A DNA stretch of 64,000 nucleotides from Galbibacter orientalis DSM 19592 (GTDB lineage: Bacteria > Bacteroidota > Bacteroidia > Flavobacteriales > Flavobacteriaceae), in contig NZ_JH651379.1 in assembly GCF_000260115.1 (NCBI RefSeq), forward strand, positions 3,374,240 through 3,438,239. Reading direction: 5' to 3'. The notes beneath the pieces are model-generated. The model saw only the letters and a program-made list of their open reading frames with translations, had not been told where the DNA came from and searched no databases. Positions 1 to 9,536 of this stretch are shown here, piece by piece. Each line of letters opens with the position of its first letter. The first letter of the stretch is position 1. Both the position numbers and the translations under genes were made by a program.

Positions 1-3000
1 AATAACTAGAATAATGGAAGTTGCAAAAATAATTCCGAAGCCTAAAGAAATAGCCATAGGAATTAAGTAAAAAGCCTGACTGGAACTTTCTAGGATGATA
101 GGCGTTAGACCTCCAAAAGTAGTTAAGGTGGTTAACATGATGGGTCTAAACCTACGAAGTCCAGCTTCGTGAATCGATTCATAGATAGAATTTCCATTTT
201 TACGTTGATTGTTGGCATAATCAATCATAATGAGAGAATCGTTTACTACCACTCCAGAAAGTGCAATAACTCCCATTAAACTGACTAAAGAAAGGTCGTA
301 TCCTAACAAAATATGTCCAATAACGGCTCCAACAGTCCCAAAAGGAATGGCCATCATTACTACTAAAGGTTGGATATAACTACTAAAAGCTACTGCCAAA
401 AGTGCATAAATTAGCATCATGGCAATTAGAAACCCGCTCCATAAGGTCTCTGTAGATTCTCGCATGTCGGCTTGACTCCCTTCAAAGGACCATGTTAACC
501 CAGGGTAGTCGGCACGTAATTGCGGTAATACTTCTTGGTTAATTCGTTCCATAACCCTACCTACTGTATTTGCTGGTTCTGTATCCATACCAACCGTAAC
601 CACACGTTTCCCATCTCTTCTATTAATACTAGTAAAGGCTTCTTTTTGTGTAACCTCGACTATATCCAATAATGGAACTTCAATGCTATCTTGGGTTCTT
701 ATAAGGAGATTTTCTAGGTGTTGAATATCTTTACGTTCATGGAGTGGTAATTTAACCCGTATTTCTACTTCATTAATAGTCCGTAATTGTCGCATTGACA
801 AAGCCCCGAAGAAAGCATTTCGAACTTGTCGTCCTACTTCAGAAGAGGTTAAGCCTAAGTTTCTACCTGCTGGCAAAAGTTTAAAATCATATTGTAATTT
901 ACCTTTGTTGTAATTGTCGTTCACATCGCGGGTATTTTCAAAGGCTCTCATTTTTTCTACAAAATCTTGACTTGCTCGTTCTAAAACCTCTATTTCTACG
1001 TGACTTAAATCAACGCTAATTGATTGCTGCGCCCCTCCAGGGCCGCGCTCTGCTTCAAAAGTTATTTGGTCTACGCCAGTAATATCTCCAATATTATCTC
1101 TCCACAATTCAATTACCTCGCCAGCTGTCATATCACGTTGATCCGGAGGAAGCATTACAATTTCAACATCTATAAAGTTCTGTCCCCGAACATTGGTTTT
1201 TATACCTTCGGCAACTTCATATAAATTATGTTCGTCAAACATATGTTGTGTAGCTGATGTAATTTCTTTGGCAACAGCTTCAGCTTGATCGGGAGTAGTA
1301 CCCACAGGTAATCTTACCCCAGCTTCGATTTCATCAGCAGCAACTTCTGGCATCATAATCATTCCCATATGGTCACTATACCCATAACCTCCAACTATAA
1401 TAAGAATTGCAATTGCGATACTTAAAGTAACGTATCTAAATTTTAAACATTTGTCTAGAAACGGGCGGTAATAGGTGTCTATTATTTTATTAAAGCCATG
1501 GGCAAATTTTCCTTGCCAATTTTCTAGTTTTAAAATCCATCCTTTTTTCTTTTTCTTTTTAAGGTGTGCTAAATGGGAGGGGAGTATAAATAAAGCTTCT
1601 AGCAATGAAACTGCTAGAATTACAATAACCACAGCTGGTAGTGGCTTCCAAAACTTCCCTGTTTCTCCAGGCATAAATAGTAAAGGAACAAAGGCTATGA
1701 TGGTTGTTATAATACTAAAAACTACTGGTCTAGAAACATCTTTAGTACCTTCAATTGCTGCTTTAATAGGGCTAAGACCTTGTTGCCTATATTCGTATAC
1801 ATTTTCACCAACTACAATGGCATCATCTACAACAATGCCCATTACCACTAAAAATCCAAACATGGAAATCATATTGATACTAACACCAATGAGGGGTAAA
1901 AAAATCATTCCTCCAATAAAAGAAACCGTCATTCCTATCATCACCCAAAAGGCGAGTCGGTATTCCAAAAAGAGACCAAGGATAATCAAAACAATAAAAA
2001 TAGCCATGATTCCATTTTCTGTAAGTAATGAAAGTCGCTCTCTATAGTCTTCTGCCCGATTAGAATCGATACGATATTTCACCCCTGGAGGTAATTGAAA
2101 ATCGTTGAGGATTTGCAGTACTGTTTTTTCTATATCCAAAGGCGATTGATCGCCCACACGAAAAATTTCAAGGTCGATAGATGCAGTTTGATTAAACTGA
2201 CCATGAAACCCAGTTTCCTCAAAACCGTCTGTAATGGTGGCAATATCAGCCAATTTGAGTTGTGCTCCAGATTGAGATGATATAATTGTAATTTCTCCAA
2301 ATTCCCTAGCCCATTGCTTACGTTCTTGCATTCGCAGAAGAATTTCTCCCGCTTGTGTTTCTACAGCTCCAGCAGGAACATCCTCACTGCTATTTGCAAT
2401 AATATTTGCTACCTGCCCTAAAGTTAATTGATATTGCTGGAGATTATGTCGTGATATTTCAATACGAGTTTCATATTCAGGTAGATAGCCTAATTCTACC
2501 TGAGTGATGTTTGGATTGCTGAGAAACCGATTTCGGAGTCGCTCTGCCAGTTTTCTTAAATTCCAAAAATCAATTTCTCCATATAAGGCTATTTGCATCA
2601 CATCTCGTTGTTGATCTTGGAGTGCCACTTCGGGTTCTTCAATATCATCTGGAAATGTACGAATACGATTTACTGCTTGGTCTATATCTTGAAAGGCCTT
2701 CATTCTATTACTACCGGCAACCAGTTCTATTAAAACATTTCCAGCACCTTCTTCTGCAGTAGAAGTTATTTCTTTAATTCCCTGAATCCCGCGAATGGCT
2801 TCTTCTACTGGGAGTAATATTCCTTGTTCTACTTCTTCGGGAGCAGCACCAGGGTATGCCACATTAACTTCCACAAAATCCAATTGAAACTGTGGAAATA
2901 CTTCCTTTTGGATGTTATACATAGTCCAAATACCAGCACCAATAAGCACAATCATTAAAAGATTGGTGGCAATAGAATTACGAGCCATATAAGCTATAGC

Positions 3001-3042
3001 TCCTTCTTTTCGAACCTTGGGATGTTCTTGTTTTTCTGCCAT
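1..3042 (-). CDS. RND-family efflux transporter permease (partial, 3' end outside window)
   Basis: About 1014 codons are present and the C-terminus lies beyond the left edge; complete RND permeases are usually 1020-1060 residues, so little is missing. This is the inner-membrane proton-driven pump subunit of a tripartite exporter. After [20 protein letters not shown] comes TM1, then a periplasmic porter domain, then the TM4 motif [14 protein letters not shown], whose paired Asp residues are the proton relay of AcrB-type pumps. The motif [15 protein letters not shown] precedes the second half, and [16 protein letters not shown] marks TM10. The start ATG overlaps the stop codon of the adaptor gene (TAATG), so the two are translationally coupled. 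The substrate cannot be told from sequence; the [10 protein letters not shown] form resembles AcrB-like multidrug pumps more than CusA metal pumps, but that is inference. Confidence 0.93.
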   Translation of the reverse strand, partial: MAEKQEHPKVRKEGAIAYMARNSIATNLLMIVLIGAGIWTMYNIQKEVFPQFQLDFVEVNVAYPGAAPEEVEQGILLPVEEAIRGIQGIKEITSTAEEGAGNVLIELVAGSNRMKAFQDIDQAVNRIRTFPDDIEEPEVALQDQQRDVMQIALYGEIDFWNLRKLAERLRNRFLSNPNITQVELGYLPEYETRIEISRHNLQQYQLTLGQVANIIANSSEDVPAGAVETQAGEILLRMQERKQWAREFGEITIISSQSGAQLKLADIATITDGFEETGFHGQFNQTASIDLEIFRVGDQSPLDIEKTVLQILNDFQLPPGVKYRIDSNRAEDYRERLSLLTENGIMAIFIVLIILGLFLEYRLAFWVMIGMTVSFIGGMIFLPLIGVSINMISMFGFLVVMGIVVDDAIVVGENVYEYRQQGLSPIKAAIEGTKDVSRPVVFSIITTIIAFVPLLFMPGETGKFWKPLPAVVIVILAVSLLEALFILPSHLAHLKKKKKKGWILKLENWQGKFAHGFNKIIDTYYRPFLDKCLKFRYVTLSIAIAILIIVGGYGYSDHMGMIMMPEVAADEIEAGVRLPVGTTPDQAEAVAKEITSATQHMFDEHNLYEVAEGIKTNVRGQNFIDVEIVMLPPDQRDMTAGEVIELWRDNIGDITGVDQITFEAERGPGGAQQSISVDLSHVEIEVLERASQDFVEKMRAFENTRDVNDNYNKGKLQYDFKLLPAGRNLGLTSSEVGRQVRNAFFGALSMRQLRTINEVEIRVKLPLHERKDIQHLENLLIRTQDSIEVPLLDIVEVTQKEAFTSINRRDGKRVVTVGMDTEPANTVGRVMERINQEVLPQLRADYPGLTWSFEGSQADMRESTETLWSGFLIAMMLIYALLAVAFSSYIQPLVVMMAIPFGTVGAVIGHILLGYDLSLVSLMGVIALSGVVVNDSLIMIDYANNQRKNGNSIYESIHEAGLRRFRPIMLTTLTTFGGLTPIILESSSQAFYLIPMAISLGFGIIFATSIILVI

Positions 3043-4244
3043 TATTCTACTTCTTGCTGGTTATTATTGGTTTTAGAAGAATCTGCTTCGGTTCGTAGTG
3101 GAATTCCAGATGCTACAGTACTTAAATTTGTAGTAACTATTTTAGCGTTGTTTTCTATTCCACTTTCAACATAGGCATAGTGGGCATCTGTTAAAACAAT
3201 GGAAACTTCTTTTACGGTTAATTTCTGATTTTCCATCGTCCAAACGGTATTGTTATTTCTGATGTAATTTCGATCAATCCGAATAACATTTTCAACGGTT
3301 TCTCCTTCGATCTGAACTTCTACAAAAGAACCGATAATCAATTTATGATTACCTTCTGAAGTTTTTTTATGCGATAAAGGATCAGGAATACGTACTAGTA
3401 CTCTTGCCAAACGAGTTTGATTGTCTAAAGCCCCAATTTGTTTATCTAAGTACCCAATTCTATATTCGTTTTCAGCCCAAGCAGTAACGTTTCTAATTTT
3501 AACTTTAGCGCCATTTTTTTCTTCTGAATTAGGAAAAGAGAGCCATTTTAATTTTCCTAAAGGGACAGTCACTTCCACCCAATAATAATCTGTACCTACT
3601 AAACGACCAAGATTATCTCCAGGTGCAACCTGAGAGCCTACAGTAACATTCTGGTTAATGATATGCGAATCAAAAGGAGCACGTAACTTGGTACGTTCTA
3701 AGTCTAATTGTGCTTGATCTACCGCAGCTTGTGCAGAAATAACAGTTGCTTTTACTGCATTTAATTGAGGTTTTCTTAAAACTAAGTCTTGTTGTTTTTT
3801 TGAGAGTGTATCTCCTTCAATAAGTTGCAAATCTTGCTCGGCAATTACTTGGCGACCCATTTCAATTTCTAAATTGGTTTGTGCCTGTAGAAGTTCACTT
3901 TTTCGGAGTTCTAAAATGTTTTTATAATCGGAAGGATCAATTTGCAATAAAATAGCTCCTTTTTTTAGGAAACCTCCAGGAGAGAAATCGGCTGCCCTTT
4001 GTGTTACTTGTCCGCTTACAAGAGGACTAATAACAACATCTTCTACTGGGCGAACAGTGCCTGTTGCTACGATGGTAGGTTTAAAATTGCCTTTTTTAGC
4101 GGTAACCACATTTACTAACATCGCTGATTCTTTTACAGCAGCTTCACTTTTTGCTGTGGGTTCGGTAAAGAAAATGATGGAAGTGATTACAATAGCTGTA
4201 AGTAAAATCCCCAAACATATAAAAATGACCTTTTTGTTGCTCAT
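3042..4244 (-). CDS. RND efflux periplasmic adaptor (membrane fusion protein, HlyD/AcrA type)
   Basis: 400 residues, normal for the family. An N-terminal hydrophobic segment (about residues 5-27) anchors it in the inner membrane. Then come a barrel-sandwich lipoyl half ([20 protein letters not shown]), an alpha-helical hairpin rich in Gln/Glu/Leu (about 108-180), the second lipoyl half ([20 protein letters not shown]) and a beta-barrel region. It bridges the inner-membrane pump and the outer-membrane channel. It lies 9 bp downstream of the outer membrane factor gene and overlaps the permease start by one base, so all three are one operon. Confidence 0.92.
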   Translation of the reverse strand: MSNKKVIFICLGILLTAIVITSIIFFTEPTAKSEAAVKESAMLVNVVTAKKGNFKPTIVATGTVRPVEDVVISPLVSGQVTQRAADFSPGGFLKKGAILLQIDPSDYKNILELRKSELLQAQTNLEIEMGRQVIAEQDLQLIEGDTLSKKQQDLVLRKPQLNAVKATVISAQAAVDQAQLDLERTKLRAPFDSHIINQNVTVGSQVAPGDNLGRLVGTDYYWVEVTVPLGKLKWLSFPNSEEKNGAKVKIRNVTAWAENEYRIGYLDKQIGALDNQTRLARVLVRIPDPLSHKKTSEGNHKLIIGSFVEVQIEGETVENVIRIDRNYIRNNNTVWTMENQKLTVKEVSIVLTDAHYAYVESGIENNAKIVTTNLSTVASGIPLRTEADSSKTNNNQQEVE

Positions 4245-4253
4245 AGTTTCTAG

Positions 4254-5624
4254 TTATTCTTCTAATTCATTTTCCCGTTCTGTTTCAAATGCTCCGGCTA
4301 GTGCACGATAAAGAGAAATCCGGATGTTTATTACTTCTTGCTTTGCAGAAAGTACATCTCTACGCAATTGTTGTTCTTGGTCTAAGGCTAACAAAACATC
4401 TAAATATTCACTCAGGCCATTTACAAATTCAATTCGTAATTGTCGGTTTGTTTTTTGTGCCAAGTTTAATCGTTTCTCCAATATTGCTATTTGTTCTCTT
4501 TGCATTTGCTCTTGTATCAATGCATCTTCAACCTCTCGAAAGGCTATTAAAACTGTTTGCCCATATTGATATAGCATTTGGTTTTTTACAGCTTCTGTTC
4601 TATCTACTTCTGCTTTAAGTCTTCCACCATAAATTAAAGGAGCAACAATATTTGCTCCCAGTGTATACGCCCATTCTTCAAATAAATTATTAAAATCGTT
4701 GGAGCGTAATTGTGTTCCTGCGGTTAGTGTTAATCTAGGGTATTTACTTGCAATAGCAGAAGCCATATCTCTGTCGGCCGCCAACACCAAATTGTAAGCC
4801 TGTTGAACATCGGGTCTTCTTCTAACAAGATCCAAGGGCAGACCAGTTTCTGGAATCTGTGGGAGTTCAGGGAGACCTTTTGGTTGTATTTCGAGATTAT
4901 TTTGTGGAGGTTTTCCTAATAATACAGAAAGCTGATTCTCTAGTAATTCAACATTAGTTTTATAAACAATTTTTTGATTTTGCGTAGCTTCTAAAAGCTG
5001 TTGTTGTCGTAAAATATCTGCACCACGGATAGTTCCTCCACTAAAACGCACACGTATTAGCTTCATAATATCCTCATTAGTTTCTATTTGTTTGTTGGCT
5101 AGTTTTAGCTGTTCTAAGGCAGTTAAATATTGAAACCAAGTGGTAGCAATTTCAGCTGAAAGTGTCATTGCGGTAGTTTGGTAATCAAAAAATGAAGCTT
5201 CTAAGCGAAAATTCGCAGCTTGTTTACTTGATTTTAGCCTCCCCCATAAATCTAACTCATAGGAAGCAGAAAGTCCTAATTGAGTATTTTCACCACCAGC
5301 AAAATCTGGCTGTGGTCTGCTAATACCTGTTTGTAGATTAGCTTCAACTTGAGGCCAAAGGAAAGAAGCTTCACTTCTTCTAATTGCTTGTGCTTCCATA
5401 ACCTGTTCCCATGTTGCGGCAAGATTTAAGTTTTGATTAAGTGCAGAATCAATAAGGATATTTAATTTTTCATCTTCAAAAACAGTCCACCATTTTTCAG
5501 GAATCACTTGGGTTCCTGTTTGTGTAAATGCTTCGGGATTATCTATAGGAGCCTCAACAGGATCTAGTTTGGGAGAACAATTTGTAAATAATAAAAAGGC
5601 ACAAAAAATTAAGGGTATCCACAT
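4254..5624 (-). CDS. TolC/NodT-family outer membrane efflux lipoprotein
   Basis: Outer-membrane channel of the tripartite pump and first gene of the operon. The ATG at 5624 is preferred because it gives a clean lipoprotein signal (MWIPLIFCAFLLFTNCSPK, lipidated Cys in LFTNC); an in-frame upstream ATG at 5675 would put 17 extra residues before it. Two OEP repeats follow, with typical motifs DLWGRLKSSKQAANFRLEAS and GLPLDLVRRRPDVQQAYNLV. About 456 residues from this start, usual for NodT-type factors. The chosen start codon sits in a perfect 10-bp inverted repeat (5614-5638), listed separately. Confidence 0.9.
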   Translation of the reverse strand: MWIPLIFCAFLLFTNCSPKLDPVEAPIDNPEAFTQTGTQVIPEKWWTVFEDEKLNILIDSALNQNLNLAATWEQVMEAQAIRRSEASFLWPQVEANLQTGISRPQPDFAGGENTQLGLSASYELDLWGRLKSSKQAANFRLEASFFDYQTTAMTLSAEIATTWFQYLTALEQLKLANKQIETNEDIMKLIRVRFSGGTIRGADILRQQQLLEATQNQKIVYKTNVELLENQLSVLLGKPPQNNLEIQPKGLPELPQIPETGLPLDLVRRRPDVQQAYNLVLAADRDMASAIASKYPRLTLTAGTQLRSNDFNNLFEEWAYTLGANIVAPLIYGGRLKAEVDRTEAVKNQMLYQYGQTVLIAFREVEDALIQEQMQREQIAILEKRLNLAQKTNRQLRIEFVNGLSEYLDVLLALDQEQQLRRDVLSAKQEVINIRISLYRALAGAFETERENELEE

Positions 5625-5638
5625 TATTTGTGGATACC
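5614..5638 (-). promoter_or_regulatory. Perfect 10-bp inverted repeat over the efflux operon start codon
   Basis: GGTATCCACA at 5614-5623 and its exact complement at 5629-5638 are separated by 5 nt. On the mRNA the loop and the 3' arm contain the AUG (5624) of the outer membrane factor. It could be an RNA hairpin limiting initiation, or an operator for a repressor. The alternative is that translation begins at 5675 and the structure merely lies in coding sequence. No T-tract follows, so it is not a terminator. Confidence 0.5.
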
Positions 5639-5793
5639 GGTAGTGGAATGCTTCAAACCTGATATAATTTACCAAAGTTTAATAGTTCTGATTATCAACA
5701 ACCTACAATTTACTATTTATAAGATGCTTTTCAAAATAAAAAGCATAATTGTGATATTCATGAAGCATATTTACAATAAAAGTGGTTGAGAAA

Positions 5794-7173
5794 TTACCTT
5801 AACTTTTCTAAGATTTTTATCCATTTCATTTTTTTGGAATAAGGAGCGTATCTTAAGGGAATATCAAGCCATGTGCCTCTTCTTACAACCGACTTATGAT
5901 GTGAGAAAACATCAAAAGTTAAATCGCCATGATATGCACCAATGCCACTATGTCCAACACCTCCAAAAGGAAGACGCTTATTTAAAAAATGGACTATAGT
6001 GTCGTTTATTACGCCTCCACCATAGGAGAATTGTTTCATTATTTTATTAGAAAATTGCCTTCTATTGGAGAAAACATATAAAGAAAGGGGTTTTTCATAT
6101 GAGGTGATGATACTTTGGATTTCTTCTTCTGAATTATAACTAATAATAGGAAGTAAAGGGCCAAAAATTTCCTCTTTCATAAGATCGCTTTCTAAGCTTG
6201 GTTCATTTATTAAGGTTGGAGAAATATAGCAATCGGTTTTATCAATAACTCCTCCAAAAGCAATGTCTTCATTATTAATTAATTTAGAAAGTCTGTCGAA
6301 ATTATTTTTATTTACAATTCTAGGATAATCAGAAGAATTTTTTGGATTTTCAGAATAAGCAGCTATTATTTCATTTTTTAAATGCTGAATTAATTTGTCT
6401 TTAATATTAGAGGCAACTAAAATATAATCTGGTGCAATACATGTTTGTCCGCCATTAAGAAACTTACCCCAAACAATTCTTTTTGCTGCTTGCTTTAATT
6501 TTGCAGTTTCATCAATAATACATGGGTTTTTACCTCCTAATTCCAAGCTTACAGGAGTTAGGTGCTTTGCCGCCGCTTGATATACTATTTTTCCTACTTG
6601 CGGACTCCCAGTAAAAAATATGTAATCCCAACGTTCTTGTAGGAGAGCTGTAGAAATATCTTTATCTCCTTGAACTACACTTACATAATTTTCTGGAAAT
6701 ACAGCTTTTATGATTTCTGAAATAATAGTAGCTGTATTTGGAGTTAATTCAGAAGGTTTAATAATAGCAGTATTCCCTGCGGCAATAGCTCCAATTAAGG
6801 GAGAAATGGCTAATTGAAAAGGGTAATTCCATGGTGCAATAATTAATACAGTTCCATAAGGTTCTTTTATAATTTTAGCAGAAGAAGGAAAGTTAATGAG
6901 TGATGCGCTTATTGTTTTTTCTCGTGTCCAAGAATGAATTTTTTTTATGGCATCGTTTAACTCCCCTAAAATATATTGAGTTTCGCTTAATAAGGTTTCA
7001 AATTCCGATTTTTTAAAATCAGCATACAAGGCATCACAAATGTCTTTTTCTCGGTTTTTAATCTCCGATTTTAGTCTTTTGAGAATATTTTTCCGAGTAG
7101 GCACATCCTTTGTAAAACCTTTATTATAAAACGATTTCTGAGCATCTATAAGCTTCTTAATGTCACTTTTCAT
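5794..7173 (-). CDS. Aldehyde dehydrogenase, class 3-like
   Basis: 459 residues. Oxidises aldehydes to acids with NAD(P). The nucleotide-binding motif FFTGSPQVGK is at about 187-195, the general base Glu211 in LELGGKNPC, and the nucleophile Cys245 in NGGQTCIAPDY. The short N-terminus and the C-terminal LPFGGVGHSGIGAYHGDLTF with a hydrophobic/basic tail match class 3 (fatty aldehyde) ALDHs, whose usual length is 450-480. It stands alone on the minus strand, diverging from the ilv leader with only 57 bp between their starts. The natural substrate is not evident from context. Confidence 0.9.
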   Translation of the reverse strand: MKSDIKKLIDAQKSFYNKGFTKDVPTRKNILKRLKSEIKNREKDICDALYADFKKSEFETLLSETQYILGELNDAIKKIHSWTREKTISASLINFPSSAKIIKEPYGTVLIIAPWNYPFQLAISPLIGAIAAGNTAIIKPSELTPNTATIISEIIKAVFPENYVSVVQGDKDISTALLQERWDYIFFTGSPQVGKIVYQAAAKHLTPVSLELGGKNPCIIDETAKLKQAAKRIVWGKFLNGGQTCIAPDYILVASNIKDKLIQHLKNEIIAAYSENPKNSSDYPRIVNKNNFDRLSKLINNEDIAFGGVIDKTDCYISPTLINEPSLESDLMKEEIFGPLLPIISYNSEEEIQSIITSYEKPLSLYVFSNRRQFSNKIMKQFSYGGGVINDTIVHFLNKRLPFGGVGHSGIGAYHGDLTFDVFSHHKSVVRRGTWLDIPLRYAPYSKKMKWIKILEKLR

Positions 7174-7230
7174 TTATAGTATTGTAAAAAAAGTTTTTTC
7201 AAGTTAGAAATTATATCTAATATTGTAGTA

Positions 7231-7293
7231 ATGAACAAGCAAATAATTAATATCATTTCTATTCAAGTCGCAGTGATTATTCCACTGGGATAG
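7231..7293 (+). CDS. ilv operon leader peptide 1 (20 residues)
   Basis: ATG at 7231 to TAG at 7291-7293 encodes MNKQIINIISIQVAVIIPLG: 7 Ile, 2 Val and 1 Leu in 20 residues, exactly the end products of the operon downstream. It is immediately followed by an antiterminator arm and a strong intrinsic terminator (7322-7349), the architecture of ribosome-mediated attenuation. There is no clear Shine-Dalgarno, as usual in this phylum; a near-consensus -7 box TAATATTG lies at 7218-7225, but its spacing would leave almost no 5' leader, so the promoter is uncertain. Confidence 0.82.
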   Translation: MNKQIINIISIQVAVIIPLG

Positions 7294-7349
7294 GGAAGGA
7301 GTGTATATTATTAAATATAGCAAGCCTTCCTTTTTGGAAGGCTTTTTTT
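7294..7349 (+). promoter_or_regulatory. Attenuator 1 (antiterminator and terminator)
   Basis: The terminator stem AAGCCTTCC (7322-7330) pairs with GGAAGGCTT (7336-7344) over a T5 loop and is followed by a T-run. The competing arm GGAAGG (7294-7299) starts one base after the leader stop codon and can pair with CCTTCC (7325-7330), extended by G-U and A-U pairs to eight. A ribosome that finishes at the TAG would cover this arm and let the terminator form. A ribosome stalled on upstream Ile/Val codons would leave it free to antiterminate. The pairings are read directly from sequence; the regulatory logic is inferred from classical ilv attenuation. Confidence 0.78.
7322..7349 (+). terminator. Intrinsic terminator of attenuator 1
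   Basis: Perfect 9-bp stem (AAGCCTTCC/GGAAGGCTT), 5-nt loop, followed by seven T residues. It lies 28 bp after the leader peptide stop. Confidence 0.88.
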
Positions 7350-7447
7350 ATACCACTAAGTGGTTTTATGTTCAAGATTTTGGGGAGAAATAAATTAAAT
7401 ATTTTTCATTTAAAAAATCTAAGCATATAGATGTAAAAAGAAACAGT

Positions 7448-7498
7448 ATGAAACAAAACATAATTATAGTCATTAGTATTATTATGAACTCCATTTGA
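7448..7498 (+). CDS. ilv operon leader peptide 2 (16 residues)
   Basis: ATG at 7448 to TGA at 7496-7498 encodes MKQNIIIVISIIMNSI: 7 Ile and 1 Val in 16 residues. It is shorter and more purely Ile-rich than leader 1. It is again followed at once by an antiterminator arm and a terminator (7521-7558). The repeated arrangement makes chance unlikely. It is the second of two leader peptides in series upstream of ilvD. Confidence 0.8.
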   Translation: MKQNIIIVISIIMNSI

Positions 7499-7499
7499 G

Positions 7500-7558
7500 T
7501 TGATACAATTGCTATGATTAAAAAAAGCCTGTATCAATGCTAGATACAGGCTTTTTTT
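7500..7558 (+). promoter_or_regulatory. Attenuator 2 (antiterminator and terminator)
   Basis: The terminator stem GCCTGTATC (7527-7535) pairs with GATACAGGC (7543-7551), extended by six A-T pairs. The competing arm TTGATACA (7500-7507) begins two bases after the leader 2 stop codon and is perfectly complementary to TGTATCAA (7530-7537), which spans the 5' arm and loop of the terminator. The geometry matches attenuator 1, with an 8-pair antiterminator placed where a terminating ribosome would mask it. Confidence 0.78.
7521..7558 (+). terminator. Intrinsic terminator of attenuator 2
   Basis: 9-bp GC-containing stem (GCCTGTATC/GATACAGGC) plus flanking A6/T6 pairs, 7-nt loop, T-tract. From 7559 to the ilvD start (7795) there is AT-rich leader with only a loose TTTAGGAC/GTCCTAAA inverted repeat (about 7592-7645). 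Confidence 0.88.
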
Positions 7559-7794
7559 ATTTCTGATAATGATATAATAAACTTTTAAAAATTTAGGACA
7601 AAACAAGTATAAATTCATAAAATAAAGGCGTTGAATGTCCTAAAAAAATGTATTTAAATAATTGATTATCAGCACAATAGTTATTTATAAAGAAGATTGG
7701 ATTTAAAGTTAAAAAGGAAATAAGGGAAAAATTAGAAAAACAATAGTATAATTTTGAATAATATTAAATAATACTCGAAAATTTAACATATAAA

Positions 7795-9477
7795 GTGAAT
7801 TTAAAAAAATTTAGTCACCAAGTAACACAAGACCCAACGCTACCAGCTGCACAAGCAATGTTACATGCTTTGGGCTTAACTGATGAAGATTTACAAAAAC
7901 CCTTTGTAGGTATTGCTAGTACAGGTTATGAGGGGAATCCTTGTAACATGCATCTAAACGATTTAGCAACCCATGTTAAGAAAGGAACAGAAAATGCCAA
8001 TTTAGTCGGACTCATTTTTAACACCATAGGAGTTAGTGATGGAATTTCTAATGGAACACCAGGAATGCGTTTTTCATTACCATCAAGAGATATTATTGCA
8101 GATTCTATGGAAACTGTAGTAGAGGCAATGAGTTATGACGGATTAGTAACTGTAGTTGGGTGTGATAAAAATATGCCTGGAGCCTTAATGGCGATGTTGC
8201 GTTTAAACAGACCCTCTGTGTTGGTTTATGGAGGTACAATAGCTTCAGGATGTCATAACGGTAAAAAGTTAGATATTATTTCTGCTTTTGAAGCTTATGG
8301 ACAGAAAGTAGCTGGAACTATAGATGAATCTGAATTTAAAGAAGTAGTACATAAAGCATGCCCTGGAGCAGGTGCTTGTGGAGGAATGTATACCGCAAAC
8401 ACAATGGCTTCTGCTATTGAAGCTTTGGGGATGTCGTTGCCATTTAATTCTTCCAATCCAGCAGTTAGTAACGGAAATATAAAAGAAGAAGAATGTGTTA
8501 AGGCAGGGGAAGCGCTACGTTATCTTTTAGAAAATGATATAAAACCTTCGGACATTGTTACAAAACAGTCTTTAGAAAATGCTTTTAGACTTGTTACAGT
8601 TTTAGGAGGTTCTACCAATGCAGTACTTCACTTTTTGGCAATAGCTAAATCAGCTAAAATAGATTTTACTTTAGAAGATTTTAAAAGAATAAGTGATAAT
8701 ACTCCTTTACTTGCCGATTTAAAACCAAGCGGTAAATACTCAATGGAAGATTTACATGCAATAGGAGGGATTCCTGGAGTGTTAAAATACATGCTTGAGA
8801 ATGATATGTTGCATGGTGATTGTTTAACTGTTACTGGTAAAACTTTAGCTGAAAATTTAAAAGATGTTCCTAATTTAATTGAAGGACAAGATATTATAAG
8901 AACCCTAGATAAGCCAATTAAAGATACTGGTCATATTCGTATACTTTTTGGAAACCTAGCAACAGAAGGCGCAGTAGCAAAGATTACTGGAAAAGAAGGG
9001 TTGTCATTCACAGGACCTGCAAATGTTTTTGACAGTGAAATTGCCGTAAATGAGGGGATTAAAACTGGAAAGGTAAAAAAAGGCGATGTAGTGATTATTC
9101 GTTACGAAGGTCCTAAAGGAGCACCAGGAATGCCAGAAATGCTTAAACCAACTTCTTCTATTATGGGTGCTGGATTAGGAAAAGAGGTAGCTTTAATTAC
9201 TGACGGACGTTTCTCTGGAGGTTCTCACGGTTTTGTAGTTGGACATGTAGCTCCAGAAGCTCAAGTAGGAGGAAATATTGCCTTGGTTGAAAATGGAGAT
9301 ATTATTGCAATAGATGCAGTAAACAATACCATTAACATAGAAATTTCTGACGATGAATTAGCAGAAAGAAAATCAAAATGGAAAGCCCCAGCATTAAAAG
9401 CTACAAACGGAGCATTATATAAATACGCTAAAACGGTTTCTTCTGCCTCAAAAGGGTGCGTTACCGATGAATTTTAG
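7795..9477 (+). CDS. ilvD: Dihydroxy-acid dehydratase
   Basis: 560 residues. Dehydrates 2,3-dihydroxy acids to 2-oxo acids, the step before transamination in Ile/Val synthesis. Fe-S ligand cysteines are visible at 50 ([13 protein letters not shown]), 123 (GCDKNMPGA) and 195 ([15 protein letters not shown]); [15 protein letters not shown] and the C-terminal [16 protein letters not shown] are also family hallmarks. The start is GTG; translation from it gives [20 protein letters not shown], which aligns with the usual IlvD N-terminus. First structural gene of the operon, behind the double attenuator; ilvB follows after 59 bp. Confidence 0.97.
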   Translation: MNLKKFSHQVTQDPTLPAAQAMLHALGLTDEDLQKPFVGIASTGYEGNPCNMHLNDLATHVKKGTENANLVGLIFNTIGVSDGISNGTPGMRFSLPSRDIIADSMETVVEAMSYDGLVTVVGCDKNMPGALMAMLRLNRPSVLVYGGTIASGCHNGKKLDIISAFEAYGQKVAGTIDESEFKEVVHKACPGAGACGGMYTANTMASAIEALGMSLPFNSSNPAVSNGNIKEEECVKAGEALRYLLENDIKPSDIVTKQSLENAFRLVTVLGGSTNAVLHFLAIAKSAKIDFTLEDFKRISDNTPLLADLKPSGKYSMEDLHAIGGIPGVLKYMLENDMLHGDCLTVTGKTLAENLKDVPNLIEGQDIIRTLDKPIKDTGHIRILFGNLATEGAVAKITGKEGLSFTGPANVFDSEIAVNEGIKTGKVKKGDVVIIRYEGPKGAPGMPEMLKPTSSIMGAGLGKEVALITDGRFSGGSHGFVVGHVAPEAQVGGNIALVENGDIIAIDAVNNTINIEISDDELAERKSKWKAPALKATNGALYKYAKTVSSASKGCVTDEF

Positions 9478-9536
9478 AAAAGACTAACATCAATTTGATA
9501 ATTGCAGCGTGAGTTGGCAACTAATAGATTGTACTT

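Noticed and set aside
1475-2047. 190-codon plus-strand ORF
   Set aside because: Antisense to the RND permease, which has clear family motifs on the other strand.
5724-5746. Terminator ATGCTTTT/AAAAGCAT downstream of the aldehyde dehydrogenase
   Set aside because: The stem is short and AT-rich and no T-run follows on the minus strand; too weak to list.
7406-7618. 70-codon ORF on the minus strand across attenuator 2
   Set aside because: It lies antisense to the leader peptide and terminator, has low-complexity composition and no start context.
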